A stretch of DNA of 64,000 bases from Pseudomonadota bacterium (GTDB taxonomy: Bacteria; Pseudomonadota; Gammaproteobacteria; Burkholderiales; Rhodocyclaceae). The stretch lies in the NCBI GenBank assembly GCA_018241665.1, contig JAFEDK010000003.1, forward strand, positions 16,523 to 80,522, read 5' to 3'. Below the pieces are notes generated by a model. That model ran no database searches and was not told where the DNA came from. It worked only from the letters and a program-made list of their open reading frames with translations. This document shows, piece by piece, positions 42,750-52,247 of this stretch (its first letter is position 1; every line of letters begins with the position of its first letter). Both the position numbers and the translations under genes were made by a program.

Positions 42750-43777
42750 AAAACGCCTCCTTCCGTCGCTCTCTGACGCTGGCCCTTCTCACTTCCTGCC
42801 TCGGCGCCCCCACCATGGCCCATGCCACGGAACGCTATGCCGACCGCCCGGAAACCCAGCAGTTCATCGCCGAAATGCAGCAACGCCACGGCTTCGACAA
42901 GGACGCACTGACCTACATCTTCCGCCGCGCCCAGTATCTGCCATCGGTGATCAAGGCCATCTCCCCACCGAAGGACCCCGGCGTGCGATCCTGGCAGCGC
43001 TACCGCGGCCGCTTCATCGAACCCGTGCGCATCAAGGCCGGCGTGGCCTTCTGGGAGCGCTACCAGGACACCATCAAGGCGGCGAGCGAGAAGTACGGCG
43101 TGCCGGAGGAGATCATCGTCGGCATCATCGGCGTGGAGACCATCTACGGTCGCAACACCGGCAACTACCAGGCGGTGTCGGCCCTGTCCACCCTGGCCTT
43201 CGACTACCCGCGACGAGCCGAGCTATTCCGCGGCGAACTGGAAAACCTGCTGCTGATGGCGCGGGAACAGCACCGCGACCCGCTCGACTACCAGGGCTCC
43301 TACGCCGGCGCACTGGGTCTGCCCCAGTTCCTGCCGAGCAGCGTGCGCAACTACGCGGTGGACTTCGACGGCGATGGCCAGATCGACCTGCTCAACAGCC
43401 CCAAGGACGCCATCGGCAGCGTCGCCCGCTACATGCAGATGCACGGCTGGGAGAGTGACGCACCGGTTGCCGTGCGCGCCAGCGTGACGCCGGGCGCCGA
43501 CCTCACCGCACTGATCGCCAACGACGTTGATCCCGCCTTCGATCCGGCAACGCTCGCCAGCCGCGGCGTCAAGGCTGCCAGCGGCGAGATGCCCGCCAAC
43601 AAAGCCGCCTTCATCGAACTGGTTACGCCCGGCGAAGACAGCGAATACTGGCTCGGCTACCAGAACTTCTACGTGATCACCCGCTACAACCGCAGCAGCT
43701 TCTACGCCATGTCTGTGTTCCAGCTGGGCGAAGCCGTCAAGGCCGCCCGCCAGACGGCCCTTGCCAACCGGCGTTGA
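42746..43777 (+). CDS. mltB: Membrane-bound lytic murein transglycosylase B
   Basis: This is a 343-residue lytic transglycosylase of the SltB/MltB family. The signal peptide contains a possible lipobox LTSC, so it may be an outer-membrane lipoprotein, although LTSC is less typical than LAGC. The catalytic Glu131 is in GIIGVETIYGRNTGNY, and later signatures are GSYAGALGLPQFLPSS and FDGDGQIDL. It cleaves peptidoglycan glycan strands to 1,6-anhydro ends. Its four-base overlap with tgpA links it to the MoxR operon, supporting a cell-wall role for that group. Confidence 0.94.
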   Translation: MKNASFRRSLTLALLTSCLGAPTMAHATERYADRPETQQFIAEMQQRHGFDKDALTYIFRRAQYLPSVIKAISPPKDPGVRSWQRYRGRFIEPVRIKAGVAFWERYQDTIKAASEKYGVPEEIIVGIIGVETIYGRNTGNYQAVSALSTLAFDYPRRAELFRGELENLLLMAREQHRDPLDYQGSYAGALGLPQFLPSSVRNYAVDFDGDGQIDLLNSPKDAIGSVARYMQMHGWESDAPVAVRASVTPGADLTALIANDVDPAFDPATLASRGVKAASGEMPANKAAFIELVTPGEDSEYWLGYQNFYVITRYNRSSFYAMSVFQLGEAVKAARQTALANRR

Positions 43778-43801
43778 GACCGGCTGCAGCCCACTACTGA
43801 T

Positions 43802-43870
43802 CGTAGGGGCGAATTCATTCGCCCAAGGACTAGATTCAACCGACTGAGGGCGAATGAATTCGCCCCTACG
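43802..43870. repeat. Palindromic element R5 (CGTAGGGGCG type)
   Basis: Arms at 43802-43824 and 43848-43870 are perfect inverted copies around a 23-bp spacer (AAGGACTAGATTCAACCGAC), in plus orientation. It lies between the convergent mltB and arsC genes. Confidence 0.95.
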
Positions 43871-43904
43871 GCTTTAGGCTGCGGATTGCCACTGGGGGCT
43901 TCCG

Positions 43905-44255
43905 TTAGAACAGCTCGAGCACCTTCTCGGGCGGCCGGCCGACCACGGCGCGCTCGCCGCGCACGACGATCGGCCGCTCGATGAGAATGGGGTGCGCAGC
44001 CAGCGCATCCAGCCATTCGTCCTCACTGAGCGAGCGCCCCTTGTAGTCGGACTTGTAGATATCCTCACCGGTGCGCACGATGCTTTCGGCCGGCACGCCC
44101 AGCTTCCTGACGATCTCGGCCAGTTCGGCCCGGCTAGGCGGCGTCTTGAGATATTCGACGATTTCCAGTGCCACGCCTTTTTCCTGCAGCAGCGCGCAGG
44201 CGGAACGGCTCTTGGAGCAACGGGCATTGTGATACACGCGAACGGTTTCGCTCAT
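43905..44255 (-). CDS. ArsC-family reductase (arsenate reductase-like, YfgD type)
   Basis: This 116-residue protein is counted from the ATG at 44255. The N-terminal VYHNARCSKSRSACALL holds the single active-site Cys with the CxxS arrangement of glutaredoxin-coupled ArsC enzymes. The Arg-rich segment ILIERPIVVRGERAVVGRPPEKV, which binds oxyanion in ArsC, is also present. No ars operon surrounds it, so a YfgD-like housekeeping or stress role is as likely as arsenate reduction. It lies downstream of rpoS on the same strand. Confidence 0.88.
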   Translation of the reverse strand: MSETVRVYHNARCSKSRSACALLQEKGVALEIVEYLKTPPSRAELAEIVRKLGVPAESIVRTGEDIYKSDYKGRSLSEDEWLDALAAHPILIERPIVVRGERAVVGRPPEKVLELF

Positions 44256-44330
44256 GGACTTCAATCCTGATGGAAGGTGAATTAACGGAACGCCGCGGCG
44301 GCTGGCCGGCATTCCGCCCACCGCCCCGGA

Positions 44331-45266
44331 CTAGAGAAGCACATCCTTCGAAACACCGCGCCGCTTGATGATGCGGCGCAGCTGACCGAGGGCCTCGAGC
44401 TGGATCTGGCGCACCCGCTCGCGGGTCAGCTCCAGGCTGTCCGCCAGCTCCTCCAGCGTCTGCACCTCGCACTCGTCGATACCGTAGCGATGACGGATCA
44501 CCATTCGCTGCTTTTCGCTGAGCTGGCCGATCCATTCCCGCACGAGGGTTTCGACCTCGAGATCCTGGATCTGCACGTCCGGCGTCTCGGCATCGTCATC
44601 CGCCAGGGATTCGCCGATCGACAGGGTTGGATCGATGTCCAGCGGCGCGTCCAGGGACGCCGTATGCTCGTTGAGGGCGAGGATCGCCCGCACATCCTCC
44701 ACCGGCCGGCCGAGCTGGCGAGCCACGTCCTCGATGGAGAAATCCCCGTTACTGGCAGCCTCGAGCTGGCGCTGGCAACGCAGCACCTGGTTCAGCTCTT
44801 TCACCACATGCACCGGCAGGCGGATCGTGCGGGACTGGTTCATGATCGCCCGCTCGATGTTCTGGCGGATCCACCAGGTCGCGTAGGTGGAGAAACGGAA
44901 GCCACGCTCCGGATCAAACTTTTCGAGGGCGTGGATCAAGCCCAGGTTGCCCTCCTCAACCAGGTCGAGCAGCGGTATGCCCCGGTTGAGGTAATGCTTG
45001 GCAATGTTGACGACGAGGCGCAGGTTGCGCTCGATCATCGTCTGCCGGGCCAGAAAATCCCCCTCGCGGACCCGCCGCGACAGGGACAGCTCCTCGTCCG
45101 CCGTCAGCAGCGGATTGGCGCCGATTTCGTTGAGATAGAGCTGGGTAACGTCACCCAGGAATTCGGTGTCGGGCGACTGCGCCGGGACTTCGAGGAAGGC
45201 CTCGACCTCCGGGGGCAGGTCCGACTCCGGGCTGTCGAGCTCCTCAGGAACGGCCGGATCGTACAT
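44331..45266 (-). CDS. rpoS: RNA polymerase sigma factor RpoS
   Basis: This is a 311-residue sigma-70 family factor with regions 1.2 to 4.2. Region 2 shows [22 protein letters not shown] and [17 protein letters not shown]. Region 4 has [28 protein letters not shown]. The lack of a large region 1.1 and the position after nlpD identify RpoS and not RpoD. It directs stationary-phase and general stress transcription. The 157-bp gap before it contains GACTATAGTC and may hold an additional promoter, though no clear -35 is seen; in E. coli the main rpoS promoter lies inside nlpD. Confidence 0.96.
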   Translation of the reverse strand: MYDPAVPEELDSPESDLPPEVEAFLEVPAQSPDTEFLGDVTQLYLNEIGANPLLTADEELSLSRRVREGDFLARQTMIERNLRLVVNIAKHYLNRGIPLLDLVEEGNLGLIHALEKFDPERGFRFSTYATWWIRQNIERAIMNQSRTIRLPVHVVKELNQVLRCQRQLEAASNGDFSIEDVARQLGRPVEDVRAILALNEHTASLDAPLDIDPTLSIGESLADDDAETPDVQIQDLEVETLVREWIGQLSEKQRMVIRHRYGIDECEVQTLEELADSLELTRERVRQIQLEALGQLRRIIKRRGVSKDVLL

Positions 45267-45423
45267 GGAACCCTCTCTGAACCGTAGGGAGACACTCAGG
45301 GAGACAACATTTCATGCAGCTCCTCCTGCCAGTGCTCACCCAAAGTTCGGCAAGGGTGATGCCCGGCGACTATAGTCATTCATATCAGCGCACCGCTCAA
45401 CCCTGCCCCGCACCCGCAGGTGT

Positions 45424-46464
45424 TCAACGAGGGGGCAGGAACTTGCCGGGATCAACCGGCTTGCCTTGCTTGCGGATCTCGAAGTGCAGCTTCGGGCGGT
45501 CGCTGTCGGTATCGCCCAGTTCGGCAATTTTCTGCCCCTTGCTCACCGCCTGCCCTTCCTTGACCATCAGGTTCTGGTTGTGGGCGTATGCGCTCAGGAA
45601 GTTATTGTCATGCTTAACGATAACGAGTTTGCCATAACCGCGCAAACCCGTACCGGCATAAACGACGCGACCGCTGGCCGCGGCAAGGACCGGATCGCCG
45701 CTTTTGCCGGCCAGGTCCACACCCTTGCTGGACGTTTCGTTGAAACCGGCAATGATCTTGCCGGATGCGGGCCAAGCCCAGTCGATCTTGCCATCCTCGC
45801 CGGAAGTCGCCGGAGCGGCCTTGGCCGGCTCGGGCTTCTTTTCTTCCTTGGGTTCGGGCTTCGGTTCCGCTTTGGCGGCCTCGGGCTTCACGGCTTCCGG
45901 CTTGCCGGCATCCAGCCGGGGCTCGACCTTGGCCACGGCGACGGGGGCTTCCGGCTTCTGGGCCAGGGCCCAGGCCTGTTCGGAATAGGGCACCTTGCCC
46001 CCCTTCGGCTCGCGGCGTACTCCGTCCGTACTTGCAGCCGCAGCGGACGCAACCGCGCCGTTGGTGGCGGCACCGACAGGACGCACCTCGACGCCGGACG
46101 AAGCCACCGGCCGTGTCACCGCGCCGGACTCGGGCGGACGCACGCGCAACTCCTGCCCGACCTCGATCAGGTTGGGGTTCTCGAGGCCGCTCCAGGCAGC
46201 GATGTCCCGGTAATTCTGGCCGTGATCAAGGGCAATGCGGATCAGGGTGTCACCGGGCTTGACGATGTAGTACCCCGGCCGTGCCACCTTGGGCTGCGCA
46301 GCCGGGGCCGGCGCCTCGCCCTTGTCCGGCGCCTGACTTGCGGGACGCGTCGTGCGCTCCGCAACAGGGGCGGGCGACTTGGTGGCGCACCCGACCAGCA
46401 GCAGGGCCATCAGGAGACTACTTGTACAAACGCGGGACAACATCATTCGTTGAGCATCAATCAT
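45424..46464 (-). CDS. nlpD: Murein hydrolase activator NlpD (LysM plus degenerate M23)
   Basis: This is a 346-residue lipoprotein with lipobox LLVGC. A LysM domain ([25 protein letters not shown]) binds peptidoglycan. A Lys/Pro/Glu/Ala-rich linker follows, then a C-terminal LytM/M23 domain. The first zinc ligand is absent (SSKGVDLAG has no His), so it is expected to activate an amidase such as AmiC and not to cut itself. The ATG at 46464 overlaps the pcm stop by four bases; a second start at 46446 is possible. Confidence 0.94.
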   Translation of the reverse strand: MIDAQRMMLSRVCTSSLLMALLLVGCATKSPAPVAERTTRPASQAPDKGEAPAPAAQPKVARPGYYIVKPGDTLIRIALDHGQNYRDIAAWSGLENPNLIEVGQELRVRPPESGAVTRPVASSGVEVRPVGAATNGAVASAAAASTDGVRREPKGGKVPYSEQAWALAQKPEAPVAVAKVEPRLDAGKPEAVKPEAAKAEPKPEPKEEKKPEPAKAAPATSGEDGKIDWAWPASGKIIAGFNETSSKGVDLAGKSGDPVLAAASGRVVYAGTGLRGYGKLVIVKHDNNFLSAYAHNQNLMVKEGQAVSKGQKIAELGDTDSDRPKLHFEIRKQGKPVDPGKFLPPR

Positions 46465-47120
46465 TCTGTGCCGGGCAGCAGGGGTACGAAGCGCACCGCG
46501 CTGAGGCGTGTTTCTCGGATGCCGCGAGCCGTGCGCTCGATCAGCACCAGCACCTGCTCTGCCGCGCCGACCGGCAGGATCAGCCGGCCGCCATCGGCCA
46601 GCTGTTCGACGAGCGCCGGCGGCACCTTCGGCGCAGCCGCAGCGACGATGATCGTGTCGTAGGGCGCGGCCTCCTTCAAGCCCACGCTACCATCGGCATG
46701 TTTCAGGCGCAGGTTGGGGCGACGCAGGTGACGCAGGTTGTTACGTGCCCGGTCGAGCAGCGGCCGCAAGCGCTCCACCGAATAGACTTCCGTTCCGAGG
46801 TGCGACAGCACTGCAGCCTGGTAACCACACCCGGTTCCGACCTCCAGGGTCTTGCCAAGTTCGCGGCCAGCCATCAACAGCTCGATCATCCGTGCCACGA
46901 CGAAGGGCTGGGAGATGGTCTGCTGCAGGCCGAGGGGCAGCGCCGTGTCCTCGTAGGCCCGCGATGCCAGCGCCTCCTCGACGAAGAGATGGCGCGGCAC
47001 GGCCATCATCGCCGCGAGTACGCGCTCGTCGCGAACACCCTGCTCCTTGATCCGCTCGACCATGCGTGTCCGCGCCCGCAGGGTGGTCTGCAACGCGGTC
47101 CGCAGCGCTTCACTGCTCAT
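46461..47120 (-). CDS. pcm: Protein-L-isoaspartate O-methyltransferase
   Basis: This 219-residue SAM-dependent repair enzyme has [36 protein letters not shown], the glycine-rich SAM loop [14 protein letters not shown] and the later [17 protein letters not shown], all typical of Pcm. It methylates isoaspartate residues in aged proteins to begin repair. It overlaps surE and nlpD by four bases each, in the classical stationary-phase survival operon. Confidence 0.96.
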   Translation of the reverse strand: MSSEALRTALQTTLRARTRMVERIKEQGVRDERVLAAMMAVPRHLFVEEALASRAYEDTALPLGLQQTISQPFVVARMIELLMAGRELGKTLEVGTGCGYQAAVLSHLGTEVYSVERLRPLLDRARNNLRHLRRPNLRLKHADGSVGLKEAAPYDTIIVAAAAPKVPPALVEQLADGGRLILPVGAAEQVLVLIERTARGIRETRLSAVRFVPLLPGTE

Positions 47121-47860
47121 TTGCCCAGCCAGTCGCGGACGGTGGAAATCTGGCCCTGGTGGGTCAGATCGATCTGCAGCGGCGTGACGGACACGTAGCC
47201 GTTGGCCACCGCATGGAAATCAGTTCCCTCGCCGGCATCCTGGGCCGCGCCGACGGCGCCCACCCAATAGACGGTCTCGTTGCGCGGCGTCACCGACTTG
47301 ACGGTGGGCTCAGCCTTGTGGCGCTTGCCGAGGCGCGTGACCTGCACGCCCTTGATCTGCGCATAGGGCAGATCGGGCACGTTGACGTTGAGCAGCGTCG
47401 GCACGCCGATGGACTCCTGCTGGAAACGCTCGACCAGTTCGCGAGCCACCCGCGCCGCGCCGGAGAAATCCGACGCGCCCTTGGCAACCAGGGAAATGGC
47501 GATGGACGGGACACCCAGCAGGAACCCCTCGGTGGCCGCCGCGACGGTACCCGAGTAGATGGTGTCGTCGCCCATGTTGGCGCCGTGGTTGATGCCCGAC
47601 ACGACCATGTCCGGCAGCTCATCGAGCATGCCGGTGACGGCCAGGTGTACGCAGTCGGTGGGCGTGCCATTCACGTAATGGAAGCCGCTGGCCGCCTTGC
47701 GCAGGGACAGGGGCCGGTCGAGGGTCAGGGAGTTACTGGCGCCACTGCGGTCACGCTCTGGAGCAACCACGGTGACCTTTCCAACTTCAGACAGGGCAGC
47801 CGCGAGGGCATGCAGGCCGGGAGCGAAATAACCGTCGTCGTTGCTCAGCAGGATGCGCAT
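47117..47860 (-). CDS. surE: 5'/3'-nucleotidase SurE
   Basis: This is a 247-residue metal-dependent nucleotidase. The metal site is formed by [12 protein letters not shown] at the N-terminus, the Ser in GASNSLT and the Asn in [14 protein letters not shown]. It dephosphorylates nucleoside monophosphates and short polyphosphates under stress. It is first in the surE-pcm-nlpD-rpoS cluster. Confidence 0.96.
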   Translation of the reverse strand: MRILLSNDDGYFAPGLHALAAALSEVGKVTVVAPERDRSGASNSLTLDRPLSLRKAASGFHYVNGTPTDCVHLAVTGMLDELPDMVVSGINHGANMGDDTIYSGTVAAATEGFLLGVPSIAISLVAKGASDFSGAARVARELVERFQQESIGVPTLLNVNVPDLPYAQIKGVQVTRLGKRHKAEPTVKSVTPRNETVYWVGAVGAAQDAGEGTDFHAVANGYVSVTPLQIDLTHQGQISTVRDWLGK

Positions 47861-48070
47861 TGGAATCCGGGATCAGGCTTTCAAACAGGTGGAATGGAGG
47901 CTTGCCCGACACGTCCCGCGGGGCTTGGGCCCGGCCGGGCGGCTGCATGCAAAGACCTTGGACAGGCGGCGAGTTTAGCAGAGTCGGCTTGGCCGCTGCT
48001 AGGCGCAAACCATGCGGCGGCGCACCGCAACGCCCACGGCGGGGAAAGATGAATTTGTTTTCGGGGGCGT

Positions 48071-48099
48071 GGAATAAAGTACCCGCATGCGCTGTTTAG
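48071..48099 (+). promoter_or_regulatory. Possible ECF-type promoter of the lipoprotein/sigma operon
   Basis: GGAATAAA (48071-48078) resembles the GGAA-type -35 of ECF promoters, and GTTTAG begins at 48094, 16 bp after GGAATAA. It precedes a gene group that encodes its own ECF sigma and anti-sigma, so autoregulation is possible. The motif is short and untested. Confidence 0.3.
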
Positions 48100-48134
48100 A
48101 CAATACCCAGCCACACACAAAGGAGACCACGACC

Positions 48135-48512
48135 ATGAAAAAGCTGTTCCTCGCCATGAGCCTTTCGGCCGTCCTCGGCGCCTGTGCCAGCATGCCCGAC
48201 ACCCCGCCGGCCCAGAACCGCTACGGCATGCTCACCGACACCCAGGGCATGACCCTCTACGTCTTCGACAAGGACGCGGCCGGCAGCGGCAAGAGCGTCT
48301 GCAACGGCCCCTGCGCCACCAACTGGCCGCCCTTGATGGCCAGCGAGAAAGACCAGGCCCGCGGCGACTGGAGCATCGTCGGCCGCGACGACGGACGCCG
48401 CCAGTGGGCCTACAAGGGCCGGCCGCTGTACACCTGGAGCAAGGACCAGAAGCCCGGCGACACCACCGGTGACGGCTTCCTCAACAACCAGTGGCACGTC
48501 GCCCGCCCGTAA
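48135..48512 (+). CDS. COG4315-type lipoprotein (Yx(F/W/Y)xxD repeat family)
   Basis: This is a 125-residue secreted protein from the ATG at 48135 (AGGAGA at 48121). The signal peptide ends with lipobox LGAC. The mature part holds the family hallmarks LYVFDKDAAGSGKSVCNGPCATNWPP and PLYTWSKDQKPGDTTGDGFLNNQWHVARP, with two Cys that may pair. Such proteins commonly accompany ECF sigma factors and redox or envelope stress genes; function is unknown. It is first in an apparent operon with sigma and anti-sigma genes. Confidence 0.9.
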   Translation: MKKLFLAMSLSAVLGACASMPDTPPAQNRYGMLTDTQGMTLYVFDKDAAGSGKSVCNGPCATNWPPLMASEKDQARGDWSIVGRDDGRRQWAYKGRPLYTWSKDQKPGDTTGDGFLNNQWHVARP

Positions 48513-48527
48513 GCCACGCAGCGCCCG

Positions 48528-49025
48528 ATGCCCACCGAGCACGCCATCCTCGCCGAGATTCCGCGCCTGCGCCGCTATGCGCGGGCGCTGACGGGCAACG
48601 ATGCGGATGCCGACGACCTGCTCCAGGACACCCTGGAGCGAGCCCTCGGCAAATGGCTGCTATGGCGGCCGGGCAACCTGCGGGCCTGGCTGCTGACCAT
48701 GATGCACCATGTCTTCCTCAACCAGCTGCGCCACCGGCCGACCCTCGTCACGCTGGACGAGGACACGCCCGCGATCCCGGTACGCCCCCAGCAGCAGGAT
48801 GAACTTGACGTGCGCGACCTGGACCGAGCGCTAGGACGCCTGCCCCCCGAGCAGCGGGAAGTCCTGCTACTGGTCGGACTGGAAGAACTCAGTTACGCCG
48901 ACACCGCCCGCATCCTGGGCATCCCGCCGGGAACCGTCATGTCGCGCCTGTCCCGCGCCCGCGAGCGGCTGCGCGCCATCCTGGCCGGCGAGGACCGGCC
49001 CATGCATCTGAAGGTCGTGAAATGA
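48528..49025 (+). CDS. ECF-type RNA polymerase sigma factor
   Basis: This is a 165-residue sigma factor with region 2 (LRRYARALTGNDADADDLLQDTLERAL, then LRAWLLTMMHHVFLNQLR) and region 4 (LGRLPPEQREVLLLVGLEELSYADTARILGIPPGTVMSRLSRARERLR). It lacks regions 1 and 3, as ECF factors do. It follows the COG4315 lipoprotein gene by 15 bp and overlaps the anti-sigma gene by four bases. The MsrPQ genes downstream make an oxidative-envelope-stress regulon plausible, but this is context only. Confidence 0.93.
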   Translation: MPTEHAILAEIPRLRRYARALTGNDADADDLLQDTLERALGKWLLWRPGNLRAWLLTMMHHVFLNQLRHRPTLVTLDEDTPAIPVRPQQQDELDVRDLDRALGRLPPEQREVLLLVGLEELSYADTARILGIPPGTVMSRLSRARERLRAILAGEDRPMHLKVVK

Positions 49026-49795
49026 ACAAGGAGCACGTCAGCAAGGATCAACTGCATGCCTACGTGGATGGGCAGCTGTCCGCCGCAGATGCGATGCGGG
49101 TCACCGCCCACCTCGCCGTCGACGCTGACGATGAGGCCACCGTGGAGGCCTGGCGCGACCAGAAGATCCTGCTGCATGCAGCCTACGATCGCCAACTCGA
49201 CGCAGCGATCCCCCACGCCATCGCCACCCGCCTGAAATCACCGAGCAACCAGCCCTTCCGTCGGGCCGCCATCGCTGCAGCCTGGCTCGCCGCGGGCATC
49301 GGCATCGGCATCATCGCCGACCGCCAACTCGCCGCCCCCTCCGACGCCCCGCTCGCCCTAGCCAGCCTGCCGCAACGGGCCGCTATCGCCCATGCAGTAT
49401 TCACCCCGGAAGTACGCCACCCTGTCGAGGTCGGCGCCGACCAGGAAGCCCACCTGACGGCCTGGCTGTCGAAACGCCTGGGCCATACGCTGCGCGCACC
49501 CAAGCTGGCGGTGGAGGGCTTCCACTTGGTTGGCGGGCGCCTGATCACCGCCGACAACGGCCCTGGCGCCCTGCTGATGTACGAGGACGGCGGCGGCCAG
49601 CGCCTGACCCTGTACGTCTGCGCCGACAATCAGGACAGCGGCGCCACCGCGTTCCGCTTCGCACATCAGGACGGCGTCTCAACCTTCTACTGGATAGACG
49701 GTCGCCAGGCCTACGCCCTGTCCGGCAAGCTCACGCGTGACGCCTTGCTGCCGATCGCCAGCACGGTCTACCGGCAACTCAACGGGGACAGCTAG
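49022..49795 (+). CDS. Anti-sigma factor, single-pass membrane protein
   Basis: This is a 257-residue protein. A cytoplasmic N-terminal region of about 78 residues begins VSKDQLHAYVDGQLSAADAMRV, the anti-sigma helix pattern. A membrane helix (AAIAAAWLAAGIGIGIIAD) and an about 155-residue periplasmic domain follow. No HxxxCxxC zinc motif is seen, so it is a non-zinc anti-sigma type. It should hold the upstream ECF factor at the membrane until an envelope signal arrives. Confidence 0.88.
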   Translation: MNKEHVSKDQLHAYVDGQLSAADAMRVTAHLAVDADDEATVEAWRDQKILLHAAYDRQLDAAIPHAIATRLKSPSNQPFRRAAIAAAWLAAGIGIGIIADRQLAAPSDAPLALASLPQRAAIAHAVFTPEVRHPVEVGADQEAHLTAWLSKRLGHTLRAPKLAVEGFHLVGGRLITADNGPGALLMYEDGGGQRLTLYVCADNQDSGATAFRFAHQDGVSTFYWIDGRQAYALSGKLTRDALLPIASTVYRQLNGDS

Positions 49796-49821
49796 GTCGA
49801 AGGCGGAGCTCGCCCGGTGTT

Positions 49822-49843
49822 GGGCGAATGAATTCGCCCCCAC
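49822..49843. repeat. Palindromic element R6, single surviving arm
   Basis: One intact arm of the repeat family (GGGCGAATGAATTCGCCC plus CCAC) lies after the anti-sigma gene. Only a degenerate GGCGGAGCTCGCCC-like trace at about 49802 could be the other arm. Confidence 0.85.
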
Positions 49844-49938
49844 TGGAATGCCCGGAAAGACCCCGGCCTGCGATGCTGTAATTTTTGCGGGCCTGCTCCG
49901 TCTACATCATCACGAATAATCACAATGGACACGCTGCC

Positions 49939-50868
49939 ATGCTGATCCGCCGCCCCACCGACATCCTGCCGTCCGAAATCACCACCTCCGAGCTGTACCA
50001 CGACCGGCGCCGTTTCCTCACCGCGTCAGCCGCCCTGGCCGTCGGTGCCGCACTACCCGCTGGCCTGGCCCGCGCCGCCGGCCAGAGCCTCGGCCCGCTG
50101 GCCAGGAGCCCCTACAGCATCGGCGAGACACCAACCTCCTACAAGGCCGTCACCACCTACAACAACTTCTACGAGCTGGGTACCGACAAGGCCGACCCGG
50201 CCGAGAACACCCACCGCCTCAAGCCGGCCCCGTGGACGCTGCGCGTCGAGGGATTGGTGAACAAGCCGCGCACCTTCGGTATCGACGAACTGCTCAAGCT
50301 CGCCCCGCTGGAAGAACGCATCTACCGCATGCGCTGCGTGGAAGGCTGGTCGATGGTGATCCCGTGGGTCGGCTTCCCGCTGGCCAGCCTGCTCAAGCTG
50401 GTGGAGCCCCAGGGCAGCGCCAAGTACGTGGAGTTCGTCTCCCACTACGACAAGAGCACCATGACCCGCGGCGTGCTCGACTGGCCCTACAACGAAGGCC
50501 TGCGCATCGACGAAGCCCGCCATCCGCTCACGCTGCTGGCGGTCGGCCTGTACGGCGAAGTGCTACCGGTCCAGAATGGCGCACCGATCCGCCTGGTGGT
50601 GCCGTGGAAGTACGGCTTCAAGGGCGCGAAATCCCTGGTGACCCTGCGCCTCACCGAAAAACAGCCGATCACCGCATGGATGAAGGCCGGGCCGAGCGAG
50701 TACGGTTTCTATTCCAACGTGAATCCGGAAGTGGACCACCCGCGCTGGAGCCAGGCCACCGAGAGGCGTATCGGCGAGTTCTCCAAGCGCAAGACGCTGA
50801 TGTTCAACGGCTACGCCGACCAGGTCGCGTCGATGTACACCGGCATGGACCTGCGCCGCTTCTTCTGA
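49939..50868 (+). CDS. msrP: Periplasmic protein-methionine-sulfoxide reductase, molybdenum subunit
   Basis: This is a 309-residue MsrP (YedY) from the ATG at 49939. A twin-arginine signal [13 protein letters not shown] leads to export of the folded molybdoenzyme. Cys133 in [15 protein letters not shown] is the ligand of the molybdenum cofactor. It repairs oxidised methionines in periplasmic proteins, for example after hypochlorite damage, with electrons from MsrQ. It is followed 22 bp later by msrQ. The upstream ECF/anti-sigma pair is separated by repeat R6. Confidence 0.96.
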   Translation: MLIRRPTDILPSEITTSELYHDRRRFLTASAALAVGAALPAGLARAAGQSLGPLARSPYSIGETPTSYKAVTTYNNFYELGTDKADPAENTHRLKPAPWTLRVEGLVNKPRTFGIDELLKLAPLEERIYRMRCVEGWSMVIPWVGFPLASLLKLVEPQGSAKYVEFVSHYDKSTMTRGVLDWPYNEGLRIDEARHPLTLLAVGLYGEVLPVQNGAPIRLVVPWKYGFKGAKSLVTLRLTEKQPITAWMKAGPSEYGFYSNVNPEVDHPRWSQATERRIGEFSKRKTLMFNGYADQVASMYTGMDLRRFF

Positions 50869-50890
50869 ACATCACAAGACAAGAACAACC

Positions 50891-51556
50891 ATGCCCCCGA
50901 CCAACTCCCAACTCGGCACCATCAAGGCGGCCCTGTTCGCTCTCTGCCTGCTACCCGCCTTCCTGCTGTGGCGCGGGCTGGAGATGGACACCCTGGGCGC
51001 CAACCCGATCGAGGCGCTGACCCGCGCCACCGGCGAATGGACACTGCGCTTCCTGCTGATCACCCTGACGGTGACGCCGCTGCGCAAGTACAGCGGCTGG
51101 CACTGGCTGGTGCGCCTGCGCCGCATGCTCGGGCTGTTCGCCTTCGCCTACGGGGTGACCCACCTGCTCACCTACGTGTGGCTGGACCAGTTCTTCGACT
51201 GGCATGCCATCGCCAAGGACATCCTCAAGCGCCCCTTCATCACCGTCGGCTTCGCCGCACTGGTGCTGATGACACCGCTGGCCGCCACGTCCTTCAACGC
51301 CGCCATCCGCAAGCTCGGCGGACGCCGCTGGCAGGCCCTGCACCGGGCCATCTACCCGATCGCGGTGCTCGGCTGCGTGCACTTCTGGTGGCTGGTCAAG
51401 AAAGACATCACCGAGCCGCTGATCTACGCACTGATCACCGCCGCCCTTCTGGGCCTGCGCGCCTGGTGGCGCGAACAGGAACGCCGCAAGCAACTGGCCG
51501 GCGGCTACCTGCCGCAGCCACGCTTCGAGAGCAAGGTGATCAAGATCTTCGAGTAG
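50891..51556 (+). CDS. msrQ: Haem-binding membrane subunit MsrQ (YedZ)
   Basis: This is a 221-residue inner-membrane protein with about six helices and the conserved His of the ferric-reductase-like domain (AYGVTHLLTYVW, WQALHRAIYPIAVLGCVHFWWL). It passes electrons from the quinone pool or flavins to MsrP. The TAG stop (51554-51556) is part of repeat element R7, so insertion of the element fixed or replaced the original 3' end. Confidence 0.95.
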   Translation: MPPTNSQLGTIKAALFALCLLPAFLLWRGLEMDTLGANPIEALTRATGEWTLRFLLITLTVTPLRKYSGWHWLVRLRRMLGLFAFAYGVTHLLTYVWLDQFFDWHAIAKDILKRPFITVGFAALVLMTPLAATSFNAAIRKLGGRRWQALHRAIYPIAVLGCVHFWWLVKKDITEPLIYALITAALLGLRAWWREQERRKQLAGGYLPQPRFESKVIKIFE

Positions 51557-51622
51557 GGGCGAATTCATTCGCCCTCGGTCGCTTGAATGGAGTCCGCCGC
51601 GGGCGAATGAATTCACCCCTAC
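51553..51622. repeat. Palindromic element R7 (GTAGGGGCG type) providing msrQ stop
   Basis: Arms at 51553-51574 and 51601-51622 (one mismatch, TTCACCCC) flank a 26-bp spacer that reads in the inverted orientation (reverse complement contains GGACTCCATTCAAGCGAC). It lies between the convergent msrQ and mogA genes. Confidence 0.95.
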
Positions 51623-51659
51623 GGCTTAACCCGGTTAGCCTAGGCCGCCGCCGCGTCGC

Positions 51660-52247
51660 TCAAGCCTTCGGGCGGATCGCCGACTTGGGACGGAAGGCTT
51701 TGACGATGGCATCGTCGGTTTCGATGTAGGGCCCACCGATCAGGTCGATGCAATAGGGCACGGCGGCGAAGATGCCATGCACCGTCTGCTGCCCGTCGGC
51801 CTCCTTGAGGCCTTCGAGGGTCTCGGCGATGGCCTTCGGCTGGCCCGGCAGGTTGATGATCAGGCTCTGGCCGCGGATAACCGCCACCTGGCGCGACAGG
51901 ATCGCCGTCGGCACGAAGGCCAGGCTGACCTGGCGCATCTGCTCGCCGAAGCCCGGCATCACCTTGTGGGCCACCGCCAGCGTGGCTTCCGGCGTCACGT
52001 CGCGCAGCGCGGGGCCGGTACCGCCGGTGGTCAGCACCAGTGAACAACCTGCTTCGTCGCACAGTTCGATCAGGGTTTTCTCGATGGACGGCTGATCGTC
52101 CGGGATCAGGCGAGTCACCGCCTCCCACGGCGTGGTCAGCGCCTTGCCCAGCCAGTCCTGCAGCGCCGGGAGGCCCTTGTCTTCATACACGCCGCCCGAG
52201 GCCCGGTCGCTGATGGACACCAGGCCGATCTTCACGCCCTCGCTCAT
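51660..52247 (-). CDS. mogA: Molybdopterin adenylyltransferase
   Basis: This is a 195-residue MogA family enzyme. IGLVSISDRASGGVYEDKG at the start, LVLTTGGTGPALRDVTPEA and the C-terminal LPGQPKAIAETLEGL are typical. It adenylates molybdopterin before molybdenum insertion. It is convergent with the msrPQ genes, whose product needs that cofactor, although mogA also serves all other molybdoenzymes. It overlaps the upstream darP gene by four bases. Confidence 0.95.
   Translation of the reverse strand: MSEGVKIGLVSISDRASGGVYEDKGLPALQDWLGKALTTPWEAVTRLIPDDQPSIEKTLIELCDEAGCSLVLTTGGTGPALRDVTPEATLAVAHKVMPGFGEQMRQVSLAFVPTAILSRQVAVIRGQSLIINLPGQPKAIAETLEGLKEADGQQTVHGIFAAVPYCIDLIGGPYIETDDAIVKAFRPKSAIRPKA

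Noticed and set aside
45267-45423. rpoS promoter at GACTATAGTC
   Set aside because: A TATAGT-like -10 exists on the minus strand, but the best -35 is about 20 bp away, so it is only mentioned under rpoS.
47861-49938. Methionine-rich scavenging peptide (MrpX-like) near msrPQ
   Set aside because: I looked for a small Met-rich secreted frame around the sigma operon and msrPQ and found none.
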